Source of the DNA: Psychrobacter glacincola
GTDB taxonomy: Bacteria > Pseudomonadota > Gammaproteobacteria > Pseudomonadales > Moraxellaceae
Direction: 5' to 3'
Assembly (NCBI GenBank): GCA_001411745.2
Contig: LIQB01000002.1
Span: 63,892 to 127,891 of the forward strand
DNA: 64,000 bases
The position numbers were made by a program, and so were the translations under genes. Positions 28,609-37,047 of the stretch are shown one piece after another; the first letter of the stretch is position 1; every line of letters starts with the position of its first letter. Below the pieces are notes generated by a model. It saw nothing but the letters and a program-made list of their open reading frames with translations, did no database searches and was not told the origin of the DNA.

Positions 28609-29277
28609 ATGACCCAAACACCGACTGTTATATCAGCGCCAAAATTATATTTACTGACCAATGACGATGAGTTTGCGCTGCTGTATCGCAAATTAGAAGC
28701 AGCACTAGCAACAGGATTCATCGCGCTATTACAAATTCGTCGCAAGCAGATATTGGCGCTACCTGATGGTGAGTCTCGTCTATACGAAGAGGCTAGACAA
28801 ATAGTTGAGTTGGCGAAAGCGTACAACGTACCAGTCGTCATCAATGACAATATTAAATTGGCTGCCAAGTTCGGCGTTGGTGTGCATTTGGGTCAACAAG
28901 ATGGCGAAGTCACTGATGCTAAGCACGAACTCCAACCAAACCAAGTGATCGGACGCACTTGTCATGGCAATGTGGAATTGGTTGAAGAAGCAAAAAATGA
29001 GGGCGTAAGCTATGCCGCTATGGGTGCGATTTTTACCTCAAATACAAAACCTAACGCCAATATTATCTCGCGCCAGCAGCTCATAGATGGCTGTCAGCAA
29101 AATATAGCGATATGTGTCATCGGTGGCTTGACGGCAGAAAATGTCACCGAGCTGGCAGGTTTGCCGATTACTTACGTGGCGGTCGTTGGGGATATTATGG
29201 ATTTGCTTGTGGATCAAATCGCTGCGCGCTGTCAACAATGGCAGCAGGCATTCTCTCAATGGAAAACGCCTGCTTGA
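28609..29277 (+). CDS. thiE: Thiamine phosphate synthase (ThiE)
   Basis: It joins HMP-diphosphate and thiazole phosphate to thiamine phosphate. The TIM-barrel motifs are LLQIRRKQI, VVINDNIKLAAKFGVGVHLGQ, GRTCHGNVELVEEAKNEG, YAAMGAIFTSNTKPNA (phosphate site region) and VIGGLTAENVTEL. It has 222 residues from ATG 28609; an in-frame start at 28495 would run through a repeat element and is rejected. Shine-Dalgarno AGGA at 28597-28600 lies exactly at the end of that element. The active-site Lys/Arg set is somewhat divergent (IRRK for the usual LREK), so a TenI-like role cannot be excluded. Confidence 0.82.
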   Translation: MTQTPTVISAPKLYLLTNDDEFALLYRKLEAALATGFIALLQIRRKQILALPDGESRLYEEARQIVELAKAYNVPVVINDNIKLAAKFGVGVHLGQQDGEVTDAKHELQPNQVIGRTCHGNVELVEEAKNEGVSYAAMGAIFTSNTKPNANIISRQQLIDGCQQNIAICVIGGLTAENVTELAGLPITYVAVVGDIMDLLVDQIAARCQQWQQAFSQWKTPA

Positions 29278-29326
29278 TTACTGGAACTTTGGTTTAGAAT
29301 GGATGTTTTAGAGTAAAAATGAGTCG

Positions 29327-29656
29327 TTATTCAGCATGTTCCATACATAGGGTAGCGTAAGGCAGTGCTTGTAAGCGTTGCTCCTCAATTTGCTCACCGC
29401 AGACTTCACATTTACCATAAGTCCCGTTTTCAATACGACTTAGCGCATTTTCGACATAGATCAAACTTTGACGGGCTTCAACCATCAAATTTGTACGCAT
29501 GTCGTTTTGACGATAAGAGATGGCTTGGTCTTCCCAATGCTCATTGAGGTCGTCTTGCGGGTTTTGGATATGATCTTCGATTTTATCGATACGAGTCTCA
29601 TATTCTTCTTTAAGTGTCAGTAGGTTTTGTTTGGCAGCTTGAAGGTTGATACTCAT
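29327..29656 (-). CDS. DksA/TraR-like zinc-finger protein
   Basis: 109 residues: a helical coiled-coil-like N-terminal part (LQAAKQNLLTLKEEYETRID) followed by a conserved zinc-finger segment ENGTYGKCEVCGEQIEEQRL and YATLCMEHAE. The fourth zinc ligand of the Cys4 finger is replaced by His (CxxC...CxEH), which could still bind metal. It is shorter than DksA (151) and lacks the DxxDxA acidic tip in its usual form, so an RNA-polymerase secondary-channel role is possible but not established. GGAG lies before the ATG. Confidence 0.85.
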   Translation of the reverse strand: MSINLQAAKQNLLTLKEEYETRIDKIEDHIQNPQDDLNEHWEDQAISYRQNDMRTNLMVEARQSLIYVENALSRIENGTYGKCEVCGEQIEEQRLQALPYATLCMEHAE

Positions 29657-29754
29657 TGGGTTCTCCTAATGGATTATTTTTATTGTGGGTATTATTTATT
29701 ATCAGTGCTAATAGCATCTTAAACAGCCTTATTACTAAGTGCCACCACGAAATG

Positions 29755-29828
29755 TTACTGATTTTTATTAAAATTTGGCCATTTGTCTTATTTTTATCCC
29801 TATTTTTAAAATAAGAATACGCCCGAGT
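29755..29828 (-). repeat. Partial MITE-like repeat upstream of pgk
   Basis: In the minus orientation it reads TCGGGCGTATTCTTATTTTA followed by AAATAGGGATAAAAATAAGA and TGGCCAAATTTTA, resembling the left half of the copies at 47730 and 26123. The other end is not seen. It fills part of the 355-base gap 29657-30011 between the DksA-like gene and pgk. Confidence 0.55.
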
Positions 29829-30011
29829 AAAATTTAATAGTGCGTTCTTTATGAGCACTTGCTAGAAAACTGCTAGAATACACCGCCTCAAATTCTTGCT
29901 TGGTTACTTTTATAAAGCCACAGACAAGAGCAGCCGATTTGATAAATATTTTCAGTAATGAGTAAAAAGCCAACCGATAGATTAACAAGAGATGATGCAT
30001 AGGAGCAGGTA

Positions 30012-31226
30012 ATGAATTTTTTGCGTATGAGTGAGCTGAGCTTAACGGATAAAATGGTGTTGATTCGTGAAGATCTCAATGTGCCTATTAAAAACGGTAA
30101 AGTCGCCAGTGATGCACGCCTGCAAGCCAGTTTGCCTACGATTAAGATGGCGTTAGAAAAAGGCGCGGCCGTTATTGTTTGTTCACACTTAGGTCGTCCA
30201 GCTGAAGGCAGTCCTGAGTCGATATATTCGCTAGCACCAGTTGCTGAGTATTTAAGCGATAAATTAGCCACACAACTTTCAAAGCCCGTTAGCTTAAACA
30301 ATGACTACCTTACAAAGGGCGTGGCAATTAAAGCAGGCGAGGTCGTGCTATTAGAAAACGTACGCTTTAATCAGGGCGAAAAGAAAAACGATGCGGATTT
30401 AGCACAGAAATACGCTGATTTATGCGATGTATTCGTGATGGATGCATTTGGCACCGCACATCGCGCACAGGCCTCAACAGAAGGCGTTACCCAAGCTATG
30501 CATCGAGCAGGAAAAACAGCTTGTGCAGGACCTTTATTGGCGGCTGAGCTTGATGCGTTAAGCTTGGCACTTGAGACCCCAGCACAGCCAATGTTGGCAA
30601 TCGTTGGTGGTTCAAAAGTATCGACAAAGCTAGAAGTGCTGCACAGTTTGTCTGAATTATGCTCGCAGATTATCGTTGGTGGCGGTATTGCAAATACCTT
30701 CCTAGCCGCGCAAGGTCATAGCGTTGGTGCATCACTTTATGAAGCGGACTTGGTTGAGACAGCTCGTGACATTATGACTAAGACTGAGATTTTATTACCT
30801 GAATATGTTGTCGTTGCTGATAAAAATGAGATTGATTTTGCTGACTTCACGGGCTCATTACAACAAGCTACTGCGACCATCAAATCTGTCGATACGATTG
30901 GCGAAAATGACATGATATTGGACATCGCTCCAGAAAGTGCTAAGCAATTAGCGGATGCTATTATCAACGCAAAAACCATTTTATGGAATGGTCCGGTCGG
31001 TGTTTTTGAAGTCGATGCTTTTGGTCAGGGCACACAAATCATAGCAAATGCCGTTAAAAACAGCGAAGGATTTTCGATCGCTGGTGGTGGTGATACGCTT
31101 GCTGCAATTGATAAATATCAAGTGTCAGATGGCGTTAGCTACATGTCAACAGGTGGTGGCGCATTTTTAGAGTTTGTAGAAGGCAAAGTATTGCCTGCGG
31201 TTGCTGCTCTACAGATTGATGCGTAA
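30012..31226 (+). CDS. pgk: Phosphoglycerate kinase
   Basis: The glycolytic enzyme converting 1,3-bisphosphoglycerate + ADP to 3-phosphoglycerate + ATP. It starts in the usual way ([20 protein letters not shown], then [10 protein letters not shown]), followed by [34 protein letters not shown], the hinge/nucleotide region [22 protein letters not shown], and the C-terminal [13 protein letters not shown] and [10 protein letters not shown]. It has 404 residues, a normal length. AGGAGCAGGT precedes the ATG. fba follows about 1.2 kb downstream, after a small lipoprotein gene. Confidence 0.97.
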   Translation: MNFLRMSELSLTDKMVLIREDLNVPIKNGKVASDARLQASLPTIKMALEKGAAVIVCSHLGRPAEGSPESIYSLAPVAEYLSDKLATQLSKPVSLNNDYLTKGVAIKAGEVVLLENVRFNQGEKKNDADLAQKYADLCDVFVMDAFGTAHRAQASTEGVTQAMHRAGKTACAGPLLAAELDALSLALETPAQPMLAIVGGSKVSTKLEVLHSLSELCSQIIVGGGIANTFLAAQGHSVGASLYEADLVETARDIMTKTEILLPEYVVVADKNEIDFADFTGSLQQATATIKSVDTIGENDMILDIAPESAKQLADAIINAKTILWNGPVGVFEVDAFGQGTQIIANAVKNSEGFSIAGGGDTLAAIDKYQVSDGVSYMSTGGGAFLEFVEGKVLPAVAALQIDA

Positions 31227-31485
31227 CGCTTTAACGATATTTAGCAGATGAGTAACATTAGCCGTACAATTTAGCCTCACCATCTCATGTACGCTGTATC
31301 AATAATATTTTGGCTGCTATTCTTATCTTATTGTTTTAAGAGAAATAAGAGTCAGTGGCCACTCATTATTATTAAGTAGTAATTATTTGTTTCTATACTG
31401 AAAATTATGATTGCATGTCTAATTTGCACTCTATAAAATAGCGCAAATCATGTATTTGACATGCTTTATTTATGAGGGATTTATT

Positions 31486-31872
31486 ATGTTAAAACGCCAT
31501 TTATTACTTGCTAGCGTACTTGCTGGTACTTTTGCAATCACTGCATGTAGTCAACAAACAGAAGAGAACGCCGAAGCTGCTGTTGAGTCTGCTGGTGATG
31601 ATGTTGCTGCTAACGCTGATACTGCCGCTGCTGAAACAGAAGCCGCTGCTGCTGAAGCTGAAGTTGCTGCAAAAGATGCTGGTACTGAAGTTGCCGAAGG
31701 CGCTGAAACTGCCGGTGTTGCTGCTACAGATGCACTAAAAAACACTGGTGAAGCAGTTGTGGTAGGCGCAAATGAAGCCGTTGCCAAAACTGCTGAAGTG
31801 GTTGCCGATGGCGCATCTGCTGTTGAGAATAAAGCCAGTGAAAACGCAGTAGAAGCAGAACAACAGTACTAA
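31486..31872 (+). CDS. Small Ala/Glu-rich lipoprotein
   Basis: 128 residues. MLKRHLLLASVLAGTFAITAC ends in a lipobox (ITAC), so the mature protein is an anchored lipoprotein starting at Cys21. The mature part is almost only Ala, Glu, Val, Asp, Gly and Thr with heptad-like spacing and no other Cys or aromatic residue until the C-terminal Tyr; it looks like an extended helix or coiled coil, as in Lpp-like or late-embryogenesis-like proteins. ATG 31486 follows GAGG; the frame start at 31450 is rejected because it would bury the signal peptide. Function unknown; periplasmic spacer or stress protein is only a guess. Confidence 0.75.
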   Translation: MLKRHLLLASVLAGTFAITACSQQTEENAEAAVESAGDDVAANADTAAAETEAAAAEAEVAAKDAGTEVAEGAETAGVAATDALKNTGEAVVVGANEAVAKTAEVVADGASAVENKASENAVEAEQQY

Positions 31873-31991
31873 TCATCAATACATAAGAAACTGAACCTAA
31901 GCTATTGATCTACTAATTTATCGATTGATGAATAGCTTATTAAGCTGTTGGTTGCAGGTATTGATTGCTGTATAAGCCCTCAAAATATTTA

Positions 31992-32022
31992 AAAAGCTTT
32001 GGTGATAGCCAAGGCTTTTTTG
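31992..32022 (+). terminator. Rho-independent terminator after the Ala-rich lipoprotein gene
   Basis: An 11-bp stem (31992-32002 with 32009-32019) around loop TGATAG, followed by T-run. It lies 120 bases after the stop. Confidence 0.85.
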
Positions 32023-32046
32023 TATTTAAAATCATAATCTAGAGGT

Positions 32047-32109
32047 TAGGGTGTGTCCTCATTTTTAGCCCATTTGAATATCCATTGATTGAATTGAGGG
32101 TAGGCCTTA
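32047..32109 (+). repeat. MITE-like dispersed repeat, minimal copy upstream of fba
   Basis: 63 bases from TAGGGTGTGTCCTCA to GAATTGAGGGTAGGCCTTA, with TTTTTAGCCCATTTG between. Compared with the copy at 47730 it lacks most of the interior. Confidence 0.7.
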
Positions 32110-32274
32110 GTCAGTCAAAAATATGGTGCACAAGGTTTATCCGTTTTTTCAATTAGCTGCGTATCATATGGAACTTATCAAGTTCCTTTATAAAACTCGC
32201 TATCATTCTGTTTGTTGAATCAAGCAAAGAAAGAAATAGTCGGTTAACCGCTACGAAGCGCTGGCAATTTTTGC

Positions 32275-32280
32275 TATAAT
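32275..32280 (+). promoter_or_regulatory. Probable -10 box of fba
   Basis: TGCTATAAT (extended -10) lies 148 bases upstream of the fba ATG. No good -35 is seen at 17 bp. The leader after it contains a small hairpin CAAAAAAC-ACTG-GTTTTTTG (about 32301-32321). Apart from this, the terminator and the repeat, the gap 31873-32427 shows nothing. Confidence 0.5.
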
Positions 32281-32427
32281 CACGGCGTAATAATTACGAT
32301 CAAAAAACACTGGTTTTTTGCTGGTCTGACTATTATCAGGCTAGGGTTTTAGGGCAATTGTTGCAACATCGTATTTTTAAGAATGATTTCTTAATATCAT
32401 ATTCAAAATTTAATCAGAGAGCGTCTT

Positions 32428-33465
32428 ATGGCTTTAATATCGTTACGTCAACTTCTAGATCATGCCGCCGAAAATAACTACGGTGTCCCTGCTTACAATG
32501 TTAATAATTTAGAGCAGATGCGTGCAATCATGATGGCAGCCGACGCCTGTGATTCTCCTGTTATCGTACAGGCTAGTGCTGGTGCACGCAGTTATGCAGG
32601 CTCTGCATTTTTGCGTCATCTAATTATTGCTGCTATCGAAGAGTGGCCACATATTCCAGTCGTTATGCATCAAGATCACGGTATGTCACCAGCGATTTGC
32701 CAACGCTCAATTCAGCTTGGCTTCTCATCAGTGATGATGGACGGCTCGCTCGGTGAAGACGGTAAAACGCCAATGGATTATGATTACAATGCCAGCGTGA
32801 CTCGCGAAGTTGTCAAGATGGCACACGCGTGCGGTGTTTCGGTAGAAGGTGAAATTGGTTGCTTAGGTAGTCTTGAGACTGGTATGGCCGGTGAAGAAGA
32901 CGGCTCTGGCGCAGAAGGCGTATTGGATCACGAGCAGCTATTGACCAGTGCTGATGAAGCAGAGCAGTTCGTTAAAGACACCAACGTCGATGCGTTAGCG
33001 ATTGCGATTGGTACCAGTCATGGTGCTTATAAATTCACCCGTCCACCGACAGGCGACATTCTATCGATTGAGCGCGTAAAAGAGATTCATGCGCGTATTC
33101 CTAACACGCATTTGGTCATGCATGGCTCGTCATCAGTGCCGCAAGAGTGGCTAAAAGTTATCAATGAAAATGGTGGCAACATCGGTGAGACTTATGGTGT
33201 ACCGGTTGAGCAAATCGTTGAAGCGATTAAGCATGGTGTGCGTAAGGTAAATATCGATACCGATTTGCGTTTAGCATCAACGGGCGCTATTCGTAAATTC
33301 CTTGCAGAAAACCCTAGCGAATTTGACCCACGTAAATACTTCAAAGCCTCTATGGTTGCAATGTCAGATATCTGTACCAATCGTTTCGAAGCCTTTGGCT
33401 CAGCTGGGCAAGCGCATAAAATTCGTCCAATCAGCCTTGAAGGTATGGTCGATTTTTATAAATAA
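32428..33465 (+). CDS. fba: Class II fructose-bisphosphate aldolase
   Basis: A zinc-dependent aldolase of glycolysis and gluconeogenesis. It shows [16 protein letters not shown], the zinc/catalytic region [84 protein letters not shown] and [14 protein letters not shown]. The 345-residue length and inserted loop are those of the class IIB (Calvin-cycle type, CbbA-like) enzymes. A hairpin AATAAGCAT/ATGCTTATT overlaps the stop codon (33461-33489) and may act as a weak terminator. Confidence 0.96.
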   Translation: MALISLRQLLDHAAENNYGVPAYNVNNLEQMRAIMMAADACDSPVIVQASAGARSYAGSAFLRHLIIAAIEEWPHIPVVMHQDHGMSPAICQRSIQLGFSSVMMDGSLGEDGKTPMDYDYNASVTREVVKMAHACGVSVEGEIGCLGSLETGMAGEEDGSGAEGVLDHEQLLTSADEAEQFVKDTNVDALAIAIGTSHGAYKFTRPPTGDILSIERVKEIHARIPNTHLVMHGSSSVPQEWLKVINENGGNIGETYGVPVEQIVEAIKHGVRKVNIDTDLRLASTGAIRKFLAENPSEFDPRKYFKASMVAMSDICTNRFEAFGSAGQAHKIRPISLEGMVDFYK

Positions 33466-33558
33466 GCATGTCTGTGAGATATGCTTATTTAATAGCATTT
33501 ATCATTAAATAGCAGCTCAGTTCATTTTTTATATCAGCTCTAATAAAGGTAGTGGATT

Positions 33559-34179
33559 ATGATTGGATTGATTAGTGGTCAAGTGCAGTATTTGATGGCA
33601 CCGACTGCCTGTGTCATGACTACCTCTGGTGTCGGCTACGATATAGAGCTGCCGCTACCGTCATTTTGCCAGTTGCGTCTCAATGAACAGGCGAGTATTT
33701 GGACGCATTTTCATGTGCGTGAAGATGCGCAGCTGCTTTATGGTTTTATCGATCGCAAAGAGCGTGATGTCTTTCGGCAATTGATCAAGATCAATGGCGT
33801 TGGCGCAAAAATGGCGTTAGCAATGCTATCTGCGATGTCAGCTGCTGAGCTAAAGATGCATGTCGAGCAAGAGTCAGAGACGGCATTAACCCGTATTCCG
33901 GGTATCGGTAAAAAAACAGCGCAGCGCTTATTGATTGAGCTAAAAGATAAGCTGAAAAATATCGAAGTCGATAGCAGTCATTTAGAGTTTGCCATGCAAC
34001 CTGCTGAGGTGTCTCACGAGGGCAGCATCATCGCTGAGGTAGAAGGCGCGTTGATTAGTTTGGGCTATAAAGAAAGAGAGGCACAGCAGGCGATTAAAGC
34101 CGCTAAGAGTAATGGTAATACCTTTGCTGATACGCAAGGTTTACTAAAAGCCACATTGCAACAGTTGTCAGGATTCTGA
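33559..34179 (+). CDS. ruvA: Holliday junction branch migration protein RuvA
   Basis: It binds four-way junctions as a tetramer and loads RuvB. The 206-residue product shows the N-terminal OB fold (MIGLISGQVQYLMAPTACVM), the two helix-hairpin-helix motifs (LIKINGVGAKMALAML and LTRIPGIGKKTAQRLLIELK) and the C-terminal RuvB-binding domain (EGALISLGYKEREAQQAIKA). The terminator-like hairpin at 34227-34258 and a 187-base gap separate it from ruvB, so the two genes may not be strictly co-transcribed. Confidence 0.96.
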   Translation: MIGLISGQVQYLMAPTACVMTTSGVGYDIELPLPSFCQLRLNEQASIWTHFHVREDAQLLYGFIDRKERDVFRQLIKINGVGAKMALAMLSAMSAAELKMHVEQESETALTRIPGIGKKTAQRLLIELKDKLKNIEVDSSHLEFAMQPAEVSHEGSIIAEVEGALISLGYKEREAQQAIKAAKSNGNTFADTQGLLKATLQQLSGF

Positions 34180-34226
34180 TTCATTCAGCTCACTACTATT
34201 AATAAGTATCAATAACTCTTAAACAG

Positions 34227-34258
34227 ATAAGCGACATTCATTGTCGCTTATTTTCGTT
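34227..34258 (+). terminator. Hairpin terminator between ruvA and ruvB
   Basis: Perfect 10-bp arms ATAAGCGACA (34227-34236) and TGTCGCTTAT (34242-34251), loop TTCAT, then TTTCGTTTT. Confidence 0.75.
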
Positions 34259-34366
34259 TTAGGCTGTGCTTTATTTAGTAGCTGCTTTATGATGTTTTGC
34301 ATGACTTATACGTAGCGTTTGGTTATGCTATTTATACCTATTCTTTAAAAATAATGATTTAATATA

Positions 34367-35362
34367 ATGATGAAACCTATGATGCAAGATCGTTTGATTA
34401 ATCCATTCGAAGGGGCAGGCGATGCACCTGATTCTAATATTCGACCGGCATTATTGGCTGAATATATTGGTCAGCCAGTGGTACGTGAGCAAATGGAAGT
34501 ATTTATTGGCGCGGCGCGTGGTCGGGGTGAGGCATTAGATCATACTTTGATTTTTGGTCCGCCGGGTCTTGGAAAAACGACGCTTGCCAATATTATTGCT
34601 CGTGAAATGGGTGGTAACTTGCGTTCTACCTCAGGACCTGTGCTTGAACGCCCCGGTGATTTGGCAGCCATGCTAACCAATCTAGAAGAGGGTGATGTGC
34701 TATTTATCGACGAAATTCATCGATTGAGTTCCGTTATTGAAGAGATACTGTATCCCGCCATGGAAGACTTTCAGCTGGATATTATGATTGGTGAAGGGCC
34801 TGCGGCACGCTCTATCAAGCTGGATTTACCACCGTTTACTTTAGTTGCGGCAACCACGCGAGCAGGATTATTGACCTCACCACTGCGTGACCGTTTCGGC
34901 ATTGTGCAGCGGCTCGAATTTTATAATATTGCTGATTTGACCACGATTGTGAGTCGTGCCGCCCGTTTGATGCGTGTACCGATGAGTGAAGATGGCGCGG
35001 TGGAGATTGCTCGTCGCGCGCGTGGTACGCCAAGGATTGCCAATCGTTTATTACGCCGTGTACGTGATTATGCTGAAGTGAGAGGCGACGGTAGCATCAA
35101 TGGCGCGATTGCGGGCAGTGCGCTCGATATGCTGGCAGTTGATAGACGTGGTCTTGATCATTTGGACAGACGTTATATTGAGATATTGCACGAACGTTTT
35201 GATGGTGGTCCAGCTGGCGTTGAAGCGGTAGCAGCAGCAATGGCTGAAGATCGCGGTACGCTTGAGGATGTGATTGAGCCATACCTTATTCAGCAAGGCT
35301 ATGTATTACGCACCGCTCGTGGACGCGTACTGACCCAGATGGCGATTGACCAGATGTTATGA
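34367..35362 (+). CDS. ruvB: Holliday junction branch migration ATPase RuvB
   Basis: A hexameric AAA+ motor of branch migration. It has Walker [13 protein letters not shown], Walker [12 protein letters not shown], sensor 1 [19 protein letters not shown], and the C-terminal winged helix ([15 protein letters not shown], and [11 protein letters not shown] near the end). 331 residues, normal length. ATG 34367 or ATG 34382 ([11 protein letters not shown]) may be the start; neither has a strong ribosome site. A long terminator follows directly. Confidence 0.96.
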   Translation: MMKPMMQDRLINPFEGAGDAPDSNIRPALLAEYIGQPVVREQMEVFIGAARGRGEALDHTLIFGPPGLGKTTLANIIAREMGGNLRSTSGPVLERPGDLAAMLTNLEEGDVLFIDEIHRLSSVIEEILYPAMEDFQLDIMIGEGPAARSIKLDLPPFTLVAATTRAGLLTSPLRDRFGIVQRLEFYNIADLTTIVSRAARLMRVPMSEDGAVEIARRARGTPRIANRLLRRVRDYAEVRGDGSINGAIAGSALDMLAVDRRGLDHLDRRYIEILHERFDGGPAGVEAVAAAMAEDRGTLEDVIEPYLIQQGYVLRTARGRVLTQMAIDQML

Positions 35363-35367
35363 AATTA

Positions 35368-35425
35368 GCCTAAAAAATGCGCCTACGTTTAATACTCTAG
35401 TTAAGCGTAGGCGCATTTTTTAGGC
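35368..35425. terminator. Long bidirectional terminator between ruvB and the GlcD-like gene
   Basis: A perfect 20-bp inverted repeat (35368-35387 with 35406-35425; core AATGCGCCTACG / CGTAGGCGCATT), with further pairing in the loop. Runs of A and T are inside the arms. Confidence 0.9.
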
Positions 35426-35446
35426 TTTGATCTCTTATAAGCACCA

Positions 35447-36862
35447 TTAAACAGTGGGTAAAGGCTCAGGCCATATTTTACCTGGGTTTAAGATATTTTT
35501 AGGGTCAAGGGCTGATTTAATCGCTTGCATCAGCACTAAGGCGTTACCGTGCTCTTGCTGCATATATTTTTGTTTGCCTTGCCCGATGCCATGCTCACCT
35601 GTACAAGTGCCATCCATCTCAATAGCGCGGGTAGCTAAGCGGCTAATAATGCCGTCAGCGGTAGCAACTTCTTCAGGGTTATCGGTATCGACCAATAACA
35701 AAACATGAAAATTACCATCGCCGACGTGACCGACGATAGGCCCAATCATGCCCGACGCTTCGATGTCTTTTGCTGTCTCACTGACACATTCTGCTAAGCG
35801 TGAAATGGGCACACAAGCATCCGTCGATAAGGCGCTGGCTTCAGGACGTAGAGCAGAGCTGGCATGATAAGCGTTATGCCGTGCTTGCCACAGACGCTTG
35901 CGCTCGGCTTCATTAGTATCCCAAGCGAAGTCACGACCGCCGAATTCTTCGATAATATCCGTAAACATTTGAGCTTGTTCAGAGACGCTGGCATCTGTGC
36001 CATGAAACTCTACAAATAGGGTAGGCGTCTCATCCAGATCAAGATTGGCATATTGATTACAGGCTTTAATTTGCATGGCATCAAGTAGCTCAATGCGCGC
36101 AATCGGCAAGCACATTTGAATAGTCAGCATCACTGCCTGACAGGCATCCTCAATCGTTGGGAAATGGCAAATACCGCTACCTATACACTCGCTGATGCCG
36201 AATAGTTTAAGTGTCACTTCGGTAACAATACCAAGTGTCCCTTCTGAGCCGATCATTAATCTCGTCAAGTCATAACCCGCCGCAGATTTTTTGGCACGGG
36301 TACCAGTGCGGACAATCTCTCCACTAGCGGTGACTATCTCAAGCGCGAGTACCACATCTTTCATCGTGCCATAACGTACCGCATTGGTGCCTGAAGCGCG
36401 AGTGGCGACCATACCGCCGATACTGGCATTGGCACCCGGATCTATGGAAAAAAATAGTCCAGTATCACGTAAGTAGTGATTGAGCTGCTCACGTGTGACG
36501 CCTGGTTGTACGGTCACCGTCAGATCTTCATTATGTACCTGCAATATTGCATCCATCGCATGCATATCGATGCATAATCCACCATATGGGGCATTTAATT
36601 GACCTTCTAAGGATGAGCCAATACCAAATGCAATCACTGGCATTTGATACTGATTGCAAATCTCCACCGCAGCTGCTACCTCGTGCTTATCTTGTACTGT
36701 CAAGACGGCATCGGGTGGCTGATTGGCAAGCCACGTCATCGTATGCCCATGCTGCTCACGTACCGTTATATTGGTAGTAAGTTGTTTGCCGAAACGGGTT
36801 TGTAAGGCAGCAATAGCCTCGCTATGGTCTTTTTTAGCAATTGATATTTTAGCGGTAGACAT
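35447..36862 (-). CDS. FAD-linked oxidoreductase, D-lactate dehydrogenase/GlcD-like
   Basis: A 471-residue flavoprotein of the FAD_binding_4 / FAD-oxidase_C family. The N-terminal FAD domain shows AFGIGSSLEGQLNAPYGGLC, DPGANASIGGMVATRASGTN and the signature LMIGSEGTLGIVTEVTLKL; the C-terminal substrate domain has VGHVGDGNFHVLLL and the metal/substrate motif GTCTGEHGIGQGKQKY. The pattern is that of cytochrome-linked D-lactate dehydrogenases (DLD1 type) and glycolate oxidase subunit GlcD. As there are no glcE/glcF genes beside it, a single-subunit D-lactate dehydrogenase is more likely. Confidence 0.85.
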   Translation of the reverse strand: MSTAKISIAKKDHSEAIAALQTRFGKQLTTNITVREQHGHTMTWLANQPPDAVLTVQDKHEVAAAVEICNQYQMPVIAFGIGSSLEGQLNAPYGGLCIDMHAMDAILQVHNEDLTVTVQPGVTREQLNHYLRDTGLFFSIDPGANASIGGMVATRASGTNAVRYGTMKDVVLALEIVTASGEIVRTGTRAKKSAAGYDLTRLMIGSEGTLGIVTEVTLKLFGISECIGSGICHFPTIEDACQAVMLTIQMCLPIARIELLDAMQIKACNQYANLDLDETPTLFVEFHGTDASVSEQAQMFTDIIEEFGGRDFAWDTNEAERKRLWQARHNAYHASSALRPEASALSTDACVPISRLAECVSETAKDIEASGMIGPIVGHVGDGNFHVLLLVDTDNPEEVATADGIISRLATRAIEMDGTCTGEHGIGQGKQKYMQQEHGNALVLMQAIKSALDPKNILNPGKIWPEPLPTV

Positions 36863-36925
36863 GGGTGACTCCTATACATGGTGTCTTTTTTACCGAGCCA
36901 ATGAGAAATGAGGCAATGTAAAAAC

Positions 36926-36982
36926 TAAGCTCTCACTCACTTTAAATGTCACTAAAAAGTAATGAAAGTGAGTGAGAGCTTA
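36926..36982 (-). terminator. Long-stem terminator after ubiB
   Basis: A perfect 18-bp inverted repeat (36926-36943 with 36965-36982; core CTCTCACTCACTTT / AAAGTGAGTGAGAG). On the minus strand it is followed by GTTTTTAC, and it lies 66 bases after the ubiB stop and 64 bases before the GlcD-like start. Confidence 0.85.
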
Positions 36983-37047
36983 TTGAATAAAAATTAGATA
37001 GTAATGGCTATTAACCAATACTTATTTTTATTAAAAATAACAGAGCG

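Noticed and set aside
31551-31787. A 78-codon Ala/Ser-rich frame on the minus strand opposite the Ala-rich lipoprotein.
   Set aside because: It is the antisense shadow of a biased (GCT-rich) coding sequence; the plus-strand product has a signal peptide and lipobox.
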